From positions 10,230,001 to 10,294,000 of the forward strand of contig CAJFCV020000006.1 of the NCBI GenBank assembly GCA_904066235.2: DNA of 64,000 bases, read 5' to 3'. Source of the stretch: Bursaphelenchus xylophilus. Lineage: Eukaryota; Nematoda; Chromadorea; Rhabditida; Aphelenchoididae. Within the stretch, counting starts at the first letter, position 1. The number at the start of each line of letters is the position of its first letter. Shown here piece after piece: positions 22,136-34,925 of this stretch. Both the position numbers and the translations under genes were made by a program. Under the pieces are notes generated by a model. That model had not been told where the DNA came from. It searched no databases and worked only from the letters and a program-made list of their open reading frames with translations.

Positions 22136-22417
22136 CAAAAAAAAAAAAAAAATAAAAAATAAAAAAAACTCTCTTCGCCAACCTCGTGGTCTAACCAACT
22201 TTTTTTCACTTTCAAAAACAATTTTTAAGACTTTTTTGGTCGAATGATTTTGTAAACAAAGCAGATTCCTTGCAGAGATTATCTTGTAGATCAGAAGATC
22301 TTGTTTTGGTCACAGGTGATTTAAATTCCTCGTGTTTTACAGATATTTTTGTTCGAAAAGGTGACAAAAAACATGTTTTTAGTTTTTCTTTTGATTACAG
22401 TATCTTTTTTTGCACCT

Positions 22418-23460
22418 TGCACAGTGCAACCCAACTTTTTCCCTGCACCGTGCGTTGGAATTTCAATGTTTGACAAACTGCACGGTGCGTTTGTTTCGTC
22501 ATTCTTTTGCACTGTGCAAACCGACTTTTCCCTTGCCACTTGCGACAGAATTAATTTTGCAACCAACTGCACAGTGCGGTACAAGTTTTTCTTTTCTTTG
22601 CACAGTGCACTCACATTTTCTCTCTGCACCGTGCAATGAAAATAACTTTGCATCAACTGCACGGTGCAAGCCTTCATTTTATAATTCATTGCACAGTGCA
22701 AACTCAAATTTGTCTTTCACTGTGCGACAAGACAAAATTTTTGGTAAAATGCACAGTGCAAACTAAAATTTTTATTGCACCGTGCGACAAACTAAATTTT
22801 CTGAAAAATTGCACAGTGCATTCTGAGCTTTTCTTCTCCGCACTGTGCAATATTTAAAATCAGCGACAATCCGCACAGTGCAGTCCAAACCTTTCAATTC
22901 ATTTTGCTTTTGCACAGTGCAAACTCAAACTTCTCTTGCACCGAGCGACAAAATTAAATTTGCGACAAACTGCACAGTGCAGTCTAAACTTTCATCCTCC
23001 GCACTGTGCAAAACTCAAGAATCTGCGACATTTCGCACTGTGCAGTCCAAAACTAACTGCACAGTGCAGCCTAAACTTTTCTTCTCCGCACTGTGCAAAG
23101 CCAAACTTTTTGCGACAAACTGCACAGTGCAAAATCCTTTTTCCCTCCTTTCCTTTTTGCACAGTGCAAACTCAAATTTCTCGTGCACCGTGCGACAAAC
23201 TAATTTCTCGACAAACTGCACAGTGCAGTCTAAACTTTCATCCTCCGCACTGTGCAACACAAAAAATTTTTGCGACAATTCGCACTGTGCAGTCCAAAAC
23301 TGAGTGCACTGTGCAGTCTAAACGTTTCTCCCCGCACTGTGCAAAACAAAAATTTTTTCGACAAACTGCACAGTGCAAAACTCTTTCCTCTTCTTTTGCT
23401 TTTGCACAGTGCAAATCCCCCTTTTCCTTTCGGTTCCTCTTCCCACGCACTGTGCGGCTG
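22418..23460. repeat. Dense GCACNGTGC array with higher-order structure
   Basis: More than 40 dyads in about 1 kb. Spacer blocks such as CAAACTCAAA, GCGACAAACTGCACAGTGCA and CTTCTCCGCACTGTGCA recur in the same order (compare 22919-23110 with 23160-23400), so the array grew by duplication of multi-dyad units. The long open frames through it are repeat artefacts. Confidence 0.9.
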
Positions 23461-24680
23461 ATTATGACAACAAACCATGACAAATCACCCCGTTCTGATG
23501 CACTTTCGGAACTGGTTGAAACCCAAACCGTTTCCATTGTTGATGCAGTGTAATGTCGTTGAGAAATCGAAGTGAATTTTTATGACCATGCCCCGGAGAC
23601 GTTCCATTTCTGCGTTCGAATTTAATTCCATTTTCCGATTGACCGGAATTAAACATGGCGGAACTGTAAATTCGTTTGGGTTCGCGACGCTTCTCAAGTG
23701 GGAATTTTAATGGTTTTAGAGGCGAATTTACAGTAGAGCATGAGATTTTTGAATTTTTTGATTTTTTAACTTTTGGAGGCATCTTTTTTGCAATTGTAAT
23801 TATTGGTCGATTAAAGTAGCAGTATAAAAATTTTGGAGATTATCTGATAGTTTAGACCATGGTTAGTCTACTGGAGTTTGAAATATATTTTTTGCATGCC
23901 CTCAAGCCATGAAAATCGCTAAATAAAAACAAATTTTTAGATTTTGTCAAAAATTTTTAGTACAACTTAAACAAGTTATATCTTAGTCACTAGGCAATGT
24001 AATTTTACAAAATTTTGTGGAATCGTACCTAAGGGCATCTAGTTTGACTGTGCAAATCGGCTTTCTGATATCTCCTTTATTTCTCGGGTTACTGTAATTT
24101 TTTGAAACTTCGCCGATTTAAAAACTTTTTTTTTATTTTTTGAAATTTTGACAATTAATTAGCTAAAAAATAAGTCAATTAGCTTGTCAGTAAATATAAA
24201 ATTTACTAAAAACCTCAGTTTCAACACAAAAATTTCTTATTAAAACTTATAATTCTCAAAAAATCTCGAATTGACTGGTCAAATTTTGAGCCCAATCTTG
24301 TCCTCAAAAAGTCCCTTCCATTCGTCGCCTATTAAAAGAACGGCTGTTCTCAACGTCCCAAACGTTTCCACGTTTATTCCGGGCCTCCGGTTATCTCGCT
24401 TCATGGCCATTTTTATTTCACATCGTCTGCAATTTCATGACGAATTTTACGGTATTTCTTGCAGAAAATTGCTGGTGGCGAACAACAAAGAAAAGAAAAA
24501 ATTGCTCGAGCAGGAAATTTATAACCCGCCCTGAGCGGGGCTTTGATAAAAAGCGTGGATTTATTGGCATAAAAAGTAAAAAACGATGATTTTTTTGAAA
24601 AAATATCTTGTTTTTACGGTGAAATGACGAAAATTTTGGGAGTTTAGAGCGTCAAAATTTTCTTGAGGGCAGCTGTTTTC
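23461..24680. other. Non-array intergenic island
   Basis: Sequence free of dyads except the edges. A less AT-rich patch (23465-23690) and another at 24290-24540 show open frames without recognised domains or convincing splice context. No gene is called. Confidence 0.4.
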
Positions 24681-24684
24681 ATCG

Positions 24685-24790
24685 TGCAGTCCACTTAAGT
24701 ATTGCTTTTTACTGCACAGTGCAAAAAATTTGGATTTCTTTTTGCACAGTGCAAAATTTTTCGTTTTTTTTTTGCACTGTGCACTTGAAT
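24685..24790. repeat. Short GCACNGTGC cluster
   Basis: Three clean dyads (about 24714, 24744 and 24775) at about 30-bp spacing, plus a diverged CATCGTGCAG copy near 24680. Confidence 0.8.
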
Positions 24791-24799
24791 TTAGAATTT

Positions 24800-26660
24800 T
24801 TTGATTAGCAAGATAAATAATGAGGTTTTATTGAAACTTTTCGTATTTTAAAACCCACTATTTTTTTGATTTTTTAACTTTTTTCAAGGCTTTTTTATTT
24901 TTGAAAGTTTTTTTGACATTTCAACTTTAACTACGTATGTCTAAAAAAGTAACTGTCTGATTTTAATGAAATTTGGCTGTGATAGTTGGTATAGAGAGTT
25001 GTTGCTTTGCCAAAAATTTTGTTTTATTTCGACCTTTACTTTTTGAGTTATGTCATCTTTTCCATGACAGACCCAAAAAAACAAATTTTTCCGAAAATTG
25101 AGGGAAAAATGGGATTTACTCTTAGATTATGCGTTAATTTGTGACAGTAACGATTCTAGCAGTCCATCCGACGTATTTTACATTTATTTCTGGGCGATTT
25201 ACTATCCATTTTACCTTTCAAAATGACCAAAATCTACTGCAATATCATCAAACCCCTTTTTTAGGTCTTTATCCAAAAACTATTAAACCACTACCTTCCC
25301 GATGACTAACTCACTGGTTTCTCCATCATATCGTCTCATTCTACCTTCACCTTCCCCTCGTATTACCTGTTTTCTCCCAGTAAAAAACAAAAAAAGATTT
25401 CTGCACTGTGCGGTTAGTCATCGCCGAAGCGCCCGCGGCGGGTTTTCACTTATCTGGGTTGCGTCTTAAAATGGCTCGCGTTTCGACAGTTGCATGCCTT
25501 TCTTTTCATTCGCCCCTCAGGCATCCAGTTTGGCGTTTTGCGTGAAGATTTTTCGCTTTTTTCGCTAATTTCAAGGGATTTTCTGCCAAAAATGGGTCAA
25601 GTTTGGGAGAAAATGGCTGAATTTTTGTTGAAAAATTAATGATTACGAAGATTCAAGTTATATAAATATTTTTGAGATGCTCTACAGCCCTGTAAAATAG
25701 TAAATTCCTATAGTTTTTTCGTGATTTTTCCAAAAAATCCGGGGTTTTGGTGATTTTTTGATCATAAATCATTCAAAAAAGGTAATTCTCTCCTAATTAA
25801 CTACCCAGATGAATGGCCATGGTCCTTCTTATATTTTTCATGACCTTTTATTGTGGAATGAGCATCAAAATTTGTTCAAATTTTGAATATTATTAAAAAA
25901 ATTACTGTTTTATCCTAAAAATTGCATAAACGTTGTTTTTAAAAACGAAATTTGAGTTCAAATGCTACTCAGTATAATTTATCAGCGATGAAAAATGGTC
26001 TAAACATGTTTTCATGCCTTCGCCTGGGGCAAAATTTTGTTTTTTTAAAGAAAAATCAAAAAATTTGGCCAAAAATTAAGAAATTTTAAAAATTTTTTGT
26101 TTTATTGTCTAAAATAAGGTCCGTAATCGATTTATTTTGGATTATTCATTTGCCTAGTAGTTTATAATAGTAGATTTAGTCTTTATTTCGTCCAAAAAAT
26201 ATTCTGTTTTTCCAATTTTTCCAAAAAAAACCCAACTTTTTCCCAAAAAATCATCGTTTTCCTCCAATTTCCTACCGTAACCCCTCGTAAATTACTCCGT
26301 GTCACAGTTTACAACATGTTTTCCGCTCAAAAATAATCTCGCCCGCCATCTGCGCGCTTATTGCGTAACGAAATTTTTTCGAAAATTTAAAAATTTCCTC
26401 AACCCTCGTCTCTGCCGTCTCTCAACTCCCCGCACTCCCTGCGCATCCCCAAAATTTGGGAGACGAAGCATCTGCGAATTCCAGTTTTCGATCCGGCTGC
26501 GTTCGTCTGCCGCTGATTACGTCGGCGCTTTTTGTTTTTGCGCCCTTTTCTTTCGCCCGAGGCGGTTATCAGATGGGTGGACGGAGAAGTGGAAGTAAGC
26601 CCGAAATTACAACGCGTTCTCGTTTCGGGATTTTCACGTAAATCCCTTCGGTCTGCGGTG
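24800..26660. other. Intergenic AT-rich DNA with a GC-richer island
   Basis: The stretch has no credible genes. One dyad lies near 25401. A GC-richer island at about 26330-26640 borders the next array but has no recognised protein or RNA. Confidence 0.4.
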
Positions 26661-26676
26661 AGGTCGCTGATCCGAT

Positions 26677-27855
26677 TGCACTGTGCGAATGGAAAGTTTT
26701 CGAGCGCACGGTGCGGCGAGATTTTGTTTTTGCCGCACTGTGCAATCAGATTTTGAGTTTGCGACAACTCGCAATGATATTGAAACTGCACTGTGCGGGT
26801 TGAATTTTTTGGAAACTGCACTGTGCGGATGGAAAGTTTTCGAGCGCACGGTGCGGCGAGATTTTGTTTTTGCCGCACTGTGCAGTGAGATTTTGAGTTT
26901 GCGACAACTCGCAATGATATTGAAACTGCACTGTGCGGGTTGAATTTTTTGGAAACTGCACTGTGCGGATGGAAAGTTTTCGAGCGCACGGTGCGGCGAG
27001 ATTTTGTTTTTGGCGCACTGTGCGGTGAGATATTGTTTCCGGCGCACTGTGCAATCAGAGTTTGAGTTTGCGACATCTCGCGATGACTTGGAAATTGCAC
27101 AGTGCGGATTGAAAGTTTTCGATCGCACGGTGCACCCTGTTTTGAGTTTGCGACAACTTGCGACAATCATGAAACTGCACGGTGCGGGGAGATGTTGTTT
27201 TTAGCGCACAGTGCGGTAAAACGAATTTTATATTGCACTGTGCAATCAGATTTTGCAATGTTGAAATTGCACTGTGCGGATGGAAAGTTTTCGATCGCAC
27301 GGTGCGGGGAGATTTTGTTTTCGGCGCACTGTGCGGTGAAACGAATTTTCTAATGCACTGTGCAACCGGATTTTGCGATGAAGAAATTGCACTGTGCGGA
27401 TTGAAAGTTTTTAATTTGCACGGTGCGGGGAGATTTTGCTTTTGGCGCACTGTGCAATCAGATTTTGATTTTGCGACAACTCGCGATGATCTTGAAACTG
27501 CACTGTGCGAACTGAAAGTTTTCGATCGCACGGTGCGGGGAGATTTTGTTTGTTTGCGCACTGTGCGGTAAAACGAATTTTATATTGCACGGTGCAATCA
27601 GATTTTGAGTTTGCGACAACTCGCGATGACTTGGAAATTGCACAGTGCAGACTGAAAGTTTTGGATTGCACTGTGCGGATGGAAAGTTTTCGATCGCACG
27701 GTGCGCGGAGATTTTGTTTTTGGCGCACTGTGCGGTGAATGAAGATTTATATCGCACGGTGCAACCAGATTTTGAGAAATTTGGATTTTCTCGCACAGTG
27801 CGGCAAAGAAAAGGAATTAAAATTGCACCGTGCAAGTATAAAACTGCACTGTGTA
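26677..27855. repeat. Dense GCACNGTGC array with 140-bp units
   Basis: About 45-50 dyads. A 140-bp unit carrying four dyads (GGAAAGTTTTCGAGC, GCGAGATTTTGTTTTTGCC and GAGTTTGCGACAACTCGC spacers) begins near 26681, 26821 and 26961, almost identical between copies. Diverged versions with GGAAAGTTTTCGATC continue to 27700. Confidence 0.95.
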
Positions 27856-28109
27856 AGTATTAAAATTTTTATTTTAATTTCCGTGACATTGTGCAAAATT
27901 TAAAAAAATCTTTGTGTTATTAATACATCAAAAATCGATTTCCAAAATTTTGTACTATGAAATCAATCAAACGATGACTATTTGCTCAATCATAGTCCGA
28001 TGGGAATTAACATTCCTTGTTTGGTGAATTAATTCGGATTACGTCAGCGCAATGTGAATTCAATTCTTCTCCGCCCCTTGTCGCCGGCGATTTAATCTCC
28101 GTTTGGTCG

Positions 28110-28635
28110 CACTGTGCGGCAGTCTTGGGTGGGCGCACGGTGCAATGGGATTTGGGGAGTGCACAGTGCAAAAAACATTTTTTGGGGATTTGCACAGTGC
28201 AGAAAAAATAGCAAATGGACTGCACGGTGCGAAAAAGATTTTTTTGGCTTTGCACAGTGCAAAAAAAATAGAAAATGGATTGCACGGTGCAAAAAAATTC
28301 TTTTTGGGGGATTTGCACAGTGCAGAAAAAATCTAAAATGGACTGCACGGTGCGAAAAAGATTTTTTTGGAATTTGCACAGTGCGAAAAAAAATAGAAAA
28401 TGGATTGCACGGTGCAAAAAAAATTTTGGGTTTTGCACGGTGCGGAAAACATTTTTTGGGGATTTGCACAGTGCAGAAAAAATAGAAAATGGACTGCACG
28501 GTGCGAAAAAGATTTTTTTGGCTTTGCACAGTGCAAAAAAATTCTTTTTGGGGGATTTGCACAGTGCAAAAAAACTTTTTTTGGGATTTGCACAGTGCGG
28601 AAAAAATTGAAAATGGATTGCACGGTGCGAAAAAA
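28110..28635. repeat. GCACNGTGC array with mixed A- and G-centred dyads
   Basis: About eighteen dyads spaced mostly 27-40 bp. A-centred GCACAGTGC copies are mixed with G-centred GCACGGTGC copies, the latter mainly next to AAAATGGAYT spacers. Blocks such as GGGGGATTTGCACAGTGCA recur. Confidence 0.9.
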
Positions 28636-29230
28636 TTGACTTCTTTTTCCACGAAAAATGTCATTTCCCACAAAAAAAAATCCAAAATTAAATCATTTCA
28701 AATCTAAAAATACTATTTACACCTTGCGACACACTTGTTTCCCCACTTAATTTTTGATTTCTTCTGCTTATCCCACCCATATTATTATTTACACTTTTCA
28801 AAGCCCAACTATTTGTGTTTTCGTTGTTTGCCCTAAGGGCTTCACGCTTCCTTGCCAACCTTTGAAAGCCCCGAGGGCCTGGGAATTACATATTTACAAA
28901 CAGTTCGCTTCGAATACGTGTTTAGGCGGCGCTTTCGTTCAGAAAAAAGTGGCGGGAGGGATTTTTCGGAGATTTTTTTGTATTTTTTTAAATTTTGGGG
29001 TATAAAAATTGCAAAATAGAGAACAAAATATTGTGTAGATTTTTTTTGATTGAAAAAATGTATTTTTTGCACGGTGAAATAACTTTTTTTGAAACAAAAA
29101 TGCAAAAAATAGCAGTTTTAAGGCTAAAAAACGAGTTAAAATGTGTGTAATTGTTGAAAAAATTGTAAAATACGGTTTATCACAGTTCTGAGGCTCTTTC
29201 CAAACTAGCGGTAAAATACGGATTTTTATT
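28636..29230. other. Intergenic DNA between dyad clusters
   Basis: A GC-richer stretch near 28820-28960 contains a GCCCTAAGGGC dyad. No coding region is supported. Confidence 0.4.
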
Positions 29231-29234
29231 TTTT

Positions 29235-29890
29235 TTGCACTGTGCAAAATTTTGGGCACAAAATTTAAAAAATACAGATCACAAAAACAAAAATAAAATG
29301 TTAAATACGGAGACGAACATTACTTTATCATTTTCTATTTGCTTTTTTATTTACCAAATTGCATTGTGTAAGTTTTAGAGCTATATTTTTGTGACCGCAC
29401 AGTGCGAAAATTTCAGCAGTAATTTTGTGAAATTCGATAAGTGAAAAAATAAAAAGAATGTAAAATACGAGGTTATCAATTCAAGCCGATATATATTTTT
29501 TTCATTTGTCTCTTTACTGAATTGCACTGTGCAATTTTAGGAACCATTTTTTTTTGAGAGCACGGTGCGAAAAATTCCGCAGTAATTTTTAAAATAAGAT
29601 GAGGGAAAAAAAGTAAAAATTGTAAAATACGAGCTCATCAATTCAAGCAGATATTTTTTTTTCATTTTTCCCTTTACTGAATTGCACTGTTCACTTTTTG
29701 GAACCATTTTTTTGAGCGCACAGTGCGAAAATTTCCGGCCAAATTTTGTGAACCACGATAAGTGAAAAAAAGTAAAAATTGTAAAATACGTCTACCGATG
29801 CAATTGCCCCTTTTTCATTTTTCCACCCCCTCAATTGCACTGTGCGAATTCCCAACCCTTATTTTCTTGATCGCACAGTGCGAAACCAAA
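29235..29890. repeat. Sparse GCACNGTGC cluster with ~150-bp periodic blocks
   Basis: About eight dyads. Blocks with AATTGCACTGTKC, a GAACCATTTTTTT stretch, GCACRGTGCGAAAA and GTAAAATACG repeat roughly every 130-170 bp (about 29370, 29521, 29681 and 29833). Confidence 0.7.
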
Positions 29891-30740
29891 AAATCAGCGG
29901 ATCCTTATTTTTGATGATCTTTTTTGGGTCAATTTGATGTTAATCGCAAGTGCAGGTCATTTCTGAACTTTGGTTATATAAAACCCGGATCGATCCGGAA
30001 AATTGAGAACCTTTTGATGATTTTTTTCGGAATTTTTGGGATTTTTTTTTTAATTTTTTTTTAATTTAACTTTTTTTGGGAAATAAAAGGCCTCACGATG
30101 TTTTGAAATTTCGTATTTTACAATTTTTATTCTCTAAAAATGATTTTTTGAAAGTTTTTTTGCGGTTTTTATAAAAAAAAATTTTTATTTTTTTATGCAA
30201 AATTGGTGGTATTTTTTACTTTTTTTTTGCTCTGAAATTCTTCAGGAGCCGTATTTTACAATTTGCTTTTTTGAAAAAAATAAAAAAAAAAATATTTTGG
30301 CCTTTTTTGAAATAAAAATTGTTCGTATTTTACAACTATTTTTTGTTCTTCCGCCGTATTTTACCTCTCAATTAGACTTCCTCCCACTTAAACCGCAATT
30401 AAACCCGATCTAAAAGCTCTTCGGATCCGGAAATCCGAAAAAAACATTCAAAATTGCCCCTCCACTTTTTCGAAACGAACTTTTCTTCCGATTTTGGAAC
30501 GCATCCAAGACGCCGTTTCTTCGTTTCGGGTCATGCCCAACAAGGTGTCGCCGCTGGGCTTGGCGCACAGCGCCGAATGCGCGATCGGTGAGCGACAGCT
30601 GCACAGGAAGTTATGTTATTTATACGAAATCCCTTCGTTCGGCGGTTTTTTGGAGGGCTTTCGTCTGTCTTGTGAGGCTGTTTTCAGTTTTGAATCGATG
30701 GTTTTTTAGTTTTGTAAACGTCTTTTGAGACTTTTCATTT
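29891..30740. other. Intergenic DNA with a GC-rich exon-like island
   Basis: Several CGTATTTTAC words lie at 30110-30365. The island at 30480-30620 has an ATG frame (MPNKVSPLGLAHSAECAIG) ending at a GTGAGC donor-like site near 30590. It could be a first exon or promoter CpG-type island, but no downstream exon was found. Confidence 0.3.
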
Positions 30741-30747
30741 TTATTTT

Positions 30748-31310
30748 TTTTGCACTGTGCGAAAATTTTTGCTATTTTTTGCACCGTGCAAAACCCAAAA
30801 AAAACGCACAGTGCAAAAATTTTCACTTTTTTTCGCACGGTGCGAAGAGTTTAGCCAATTTTCTTTTGCACTGTGCAAAAATTTATGACTCTTTTTTTTG
30901 CACAGTGCGAAAATTTTCTCAAAAATTTTTGCACTGTGCAGATTTTTTGGACCTTGAATTTGCCTTTAGTTTTTCGCACAGTGCAAAAGTTGCCTCTAGT
31001 TTTTCGCACCGTGCAAAATTTTCGCTTCTGTTTTTGCACCGTGCAAAGTCCAATAAAAAATTCCGCACAGTGCAAAAATTTGTCATTTTTTTTTTGCACC
31101 GTACCTTTTTTTAAACCCAAAAAAATATTCCGCACCATGCAAAATTTAAAAAATCTTTCTTTTCGCACTGTGGTCTATCGGAAAAAAATTCCAAGCATTG
31201 GAAATGTTTTTGTAAAATACGTATTTTTTACACAGCTTTTAATCAATTTATTCCCGCACAGTGCGCTCCATGTTTCTTGAATTTTCATTTTCCCGCACCG
31301 TGCGGAAAAT
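30748..31310. repeat. GCACNGTGC dyad cluster
   Basis: About fifteen dyads (30750, 30780, 30804, 30834, 30868, 30899 and onward), spaced 24-36 bp in the densest part, plus a few one-mismatch copies near 31100-31170. Confidence 0.9.
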
Positions 31311-32070
31311 AAAGAACACTTGCAGTATGCAAATGAAAAAAAAGTTGGTCGGTAAAAGCTTCCTGGTATACTGTACTGGGACTAGGTGTTCTATTATGAC
31401 TATTTTTACCACTATTTTGCACTGTGCAACCGAAATTTAGAGACTTTTTTCTTGTGCACAGTGCAATCGCTGGGTTTGGGGAAACGTGTCATAACTTTCA
31501 GCAGAAATGTGAAAACGTTTTATACTTGGTAAACTATCGTCAGATAGGACTGTTACGACTATCTTTTAAAGGATTTTTAATCTTAGCCCTTAGGGCTTGG
31601 TCTATGAAGATCTTAAATTTTGGCTATTTTTATATAAATTTTCAAGATTTTAAATCGTATTTTACAAAAAAATGTCCTCATAATGTCATCTTACCTCTTT
31701 TTCTACCATTTGGATTACTGTAATAAAAAATTTTCATCAAAATCCCGACATTTCCCGGAATTCCCCGCTCCTTTTAAAAGCGCCACCGGATCGAATTGCC
31801 GCAGGCATTTCTCTCGGCGGTCTCGGATCGGCATCCCTTTGTTTGTTTACCCATCCCACAATCATAATTTATATTCATCCTTCGATCCCATTCCATTATT
31901 GGAGCGTCACAAAAGGAAGAAGAAAAACGGGGTTGAATTGTTTTTTTCGAGCATCTCCTGAGGGGAAATCCTTGCGATTACCGAGAAAACAGAAAATTGC
32001 GGGCTGTCGCAATTTTTCTCTGATCAGGTGACGTCATTTTTATTGTAAAATTTTGAGATTTCTGAGATTT
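31311..32070. other. Intergenic DNA
   Basis: Two dyads near 31416 and 31456. A GCCCTTAGGGC dyad lies at 31584. GC-richer sequence at 31750-31990 shows no recognised gene. Confidence 0.4.
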
Positions 32071-32074
32071 AGAA

Positions 32075-32710
32075 TTTCGCACAGTGCAATGGGAATTTTT
32101 GAAAATTCCAGTGAGGAGGGTGGAAAAAAGTGTAAAGTAATGTTGTCTACAGCGTTGAATGGGCATTCTAATGCAGTAATCATAAAAAAATCTTTAATTT
32201 TGCCTTTGCACGGTGCAAAAATTCAATTTTGAAAACTGCACTGTGCAGATTCTTGGGTTGGATTTTTTGCATTGGGAAAACGGAATTTTTTGAAATCATT
32301 TTTAATTTTAAAATCGCATAACACAAATACCATATTCCTGAAAATTTCAGACCAAAATTCTCGCTTCTGACTGCACTGTGAACGAAATTATTTGTTGCAC
32401 TGTGCAGTCGAAAGAAACCGTCTTTTCTGATCTGCACGGTGCAAGAACTTGTCGCGACATATTGGAAAAAGTGCACAGTGCAAAAACAGACCAGTTGCGA
32501 TTTTTGGCAGTCAATTTTTCGCACTGTGCAGACGAAAAAAAAACTTTTTTTTGCAACGCACAGTGCAATGTTTTTGGATTCACGGAAACGATTTGTTGCA
32601 CTGTGCAGCGACAAAAAAATGTCGCAAAATTTATTCGCACTGTGCAAAAAAATTATTTTCCCCATTGCACAGTGCGAAAAAATAAAAGATAAAAATTTTG
32701 CACCGTGCAG
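32075..32710. repeat. GCACNGTGC dyad cluster
   Basis: About fourteen dyads between 32079 and 32706, in all four centre-base forms. Confidence 0.9.
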
Positions 32711-33139
32711 TTTCCAAAATCCAAAAAAAAAAATTTTTTTTTTAATTTTTGATCCCAAAAATGTTAGGTCGCGGCCAGGTCTCGCTCTTCTTTTCAGACT
32801 TTTTTTTGACTTTCATTTTCTGCAGCGCATCCGCAAAGAATCTTCGGAGTTCAACGCCCATTGAACCGGTCTTCAACACGCTTTCTCTTCCAGTTTTTTT
32901 TTTCTCCTTTTCACCCTTCGCCCCGGTTCCTGCTCGCGACGCTAAAGAAGAAATTTATTATAACCGTTATTCGAATTGTTTCCGCCCTTACAATACGACA
33001 TAAGGGGGCAAAAAGTCAAAAACTTTACGAATTATGCAAATTTTTTGGAGATATTTGGATGTTTTAGGGGTTTTTGGGGTTGGGGAAAAATAGTGGGACA
33101 CTCAAAAAAATTTTTGTTTTTTGATTTTGATGATTTTTT
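32711..33139. other. Non-array intergenic DNA
   Basis: No gene was recognised. The segment 32820-32990 is less AT-rich. Confidence 0.4.
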
Positions 33140-33680
33140 ACTGCACGGTGCAAAAAAAATATTTTTCAAATTTTGCACAGTGCGATTGAAATTTTTTGGA
33201 CGATTGCACTGTGCGCAAATGCCCTTAGGCAAAATGCCTAAATAATAAATTTTTTGGCTGCCCAATATTTACCATGGTCATAAAAATTTTTAATTTTCTT
33301 TCCACTGCACAGTGCAATTATCAAAATTTTATTTTTTGCACTGTGCAGTCAACTTTTTTGTAATTTTATCGCTATGCAGGAAGATTGTGCAATTTTTTAA
33401 GGTGCAATTTTAAAAAGGATGATGAGGAAACACATCTTACTAGATTTTTTTATTTTTTATTTCTTTGCACTGTGCAGAAATTGAAATTCAAAATTTCGCA
33501 CAGTGCAGTTACATTTTTCTAAATTATTGCACAGTGCAAGAGGGATTGGTAATTTTTTTGCATTGTGCTTTGATTAATGATTGATTTTCATTCAAAACAA
33601 TCCAAATTTCTACATTTTTTCTCTCTGCACAGTGCAGTTTTCGACCATCTTTTAATCCGCACAGTGCAGTCCTAAATCTT
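33140..33680. repeat. GCACNGTGC dyad cluster
   Basis: About a dozen dyads (33143, 33174, 33205, 33307, 33338, 33467, 33498, 33528, 33627 and 33660 among them), often in pairs about 31 bp apart. Confidence 0.85.
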
Positions 33681-33997
33681 CTTTTTCTTTCTCAAATTTT
33701 GTCTCCGAAAAACAAATATCTCTCAATCCACATGATTTTTCAATTGGAATTCCCTGTTACTGTACTGACAAATTCGCCATTACCTGTCCTTTTCGAAGTT
33801 TTCTGGGTGTTTCCTCAAAAACAAAGCAATTCAACCGTAGTAAACATGTTGACAATGCTTGCTTTGAAGGTAAAAGCGTGCTTTCGTCAAATCGAATTCC
33901 TTATTTTATTGCAAGTGACAAGTGTACTAGGAAATCTTGCTATTTTGGGATATTTTTTTATTTTTTTACCGTATTAATGCAATCATTTTTTTGAATT

Positions 33998-34925
33998 ATT
34001 GCACTGTGCAGAAATTGTCTTTCTATCTTCATTTGCACAGTGCAACGATGTCTTGGCTTTTTTTTGGCCAAATTCCTTCCGCACAGTGCGAAAAAAACAA
34101 AATTTTTCCTTTGCACAGTGCATTTTTTATCGACCTAAATTTTGCACGGTGCAATCGTGTGCTTCGAAATGGTTGCACTGTGCGCGACTTTTTTTTGACT
34201 TCTCTGCACAGTGCATCAACTTTTTTCGCCCTACATCTTGATTGCACAGTGCAAAAAATACGGACTTTTCTCTGCACAGTGCAATTTTTAAAAACGGAAA
34301 TTTTGCACGGTGCAATCGCTTGTTTCCCAAATTCTTGCACTGTGCGTGACTTTTTTTGACTTCTCTGCACAGTGCATCAACTTTTTTGACCTACGCTCGA
34401 TTGCACAGTGCAAAAAATACGGACTTTTCTCTGCACAGTGCAGTTCCTGGAAACGGAAATTTCGCACTGTGCAATCACTTGCTTCCCAAATTCTTGCACT
34501 GTGCGGTTATAGATATAAATTTCTTTGCGCTGTGCATGATCTTTTTTGCCCTTCTTCTTGATCAGACAGTGCGAAAACTACAAACTTTTCTCTGCACAGT
34601 GCAATTTCTAAAAACGGAAGTTATGCACGGTGCAATCGGTCATTTCCGACGTACTGCACTGTGCGTCTTTCTTTTTGATTTCTCTGCACAGTGCATCAAC
34701 TTTTTTTGCCCTACAACTTGATTGCACAGTGCAAACACTATGAACTTTTCTTTGCACAGTGCATTTTTTGAAAACGGAAATTTTGCACTGTGCATTGGTT
34801 ACTTTTCTAATTTTTTCATTATTCAATAATCATTTCTGATCTGGGCTCACAGTGCATAAACTTTTTTGCTCCACCTTGCTCCTCACTGCTCTGTTTTATA
34901 ACCTTTTTTGATCCGCACGGTGCAA
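33998..34925. repeat. GCACNGTGC array with ~161-bp units
   Basis: Over 30 dyads. A unit of about 161 bp recurs starting near 34181, 34343, 34503 and 34664. It contains CTTCTCTGCACAGTGCATCA, TTGATTGCACAGTGCA, ACTTTTCTCTGCACAGTGCA and AAAACGGAAATT blocks. Confidence 0.9.

Noticed and set aside
22418..28640. Array of short repeats with spacers, resembling CRISPR
   Set aside because: Repeats are only 9-11 bp, spacers are low-complexity and themselves duplicated, there are no cas genes, and the surrounding genes are eukaryotic with introns.
30480..30620. First exon of an unknown gene (MPNKVSPLGL...)
   Set aside because: Donor-like end and GC-rich, but no downstream exon could be joined in phase. 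Kept only as an island.
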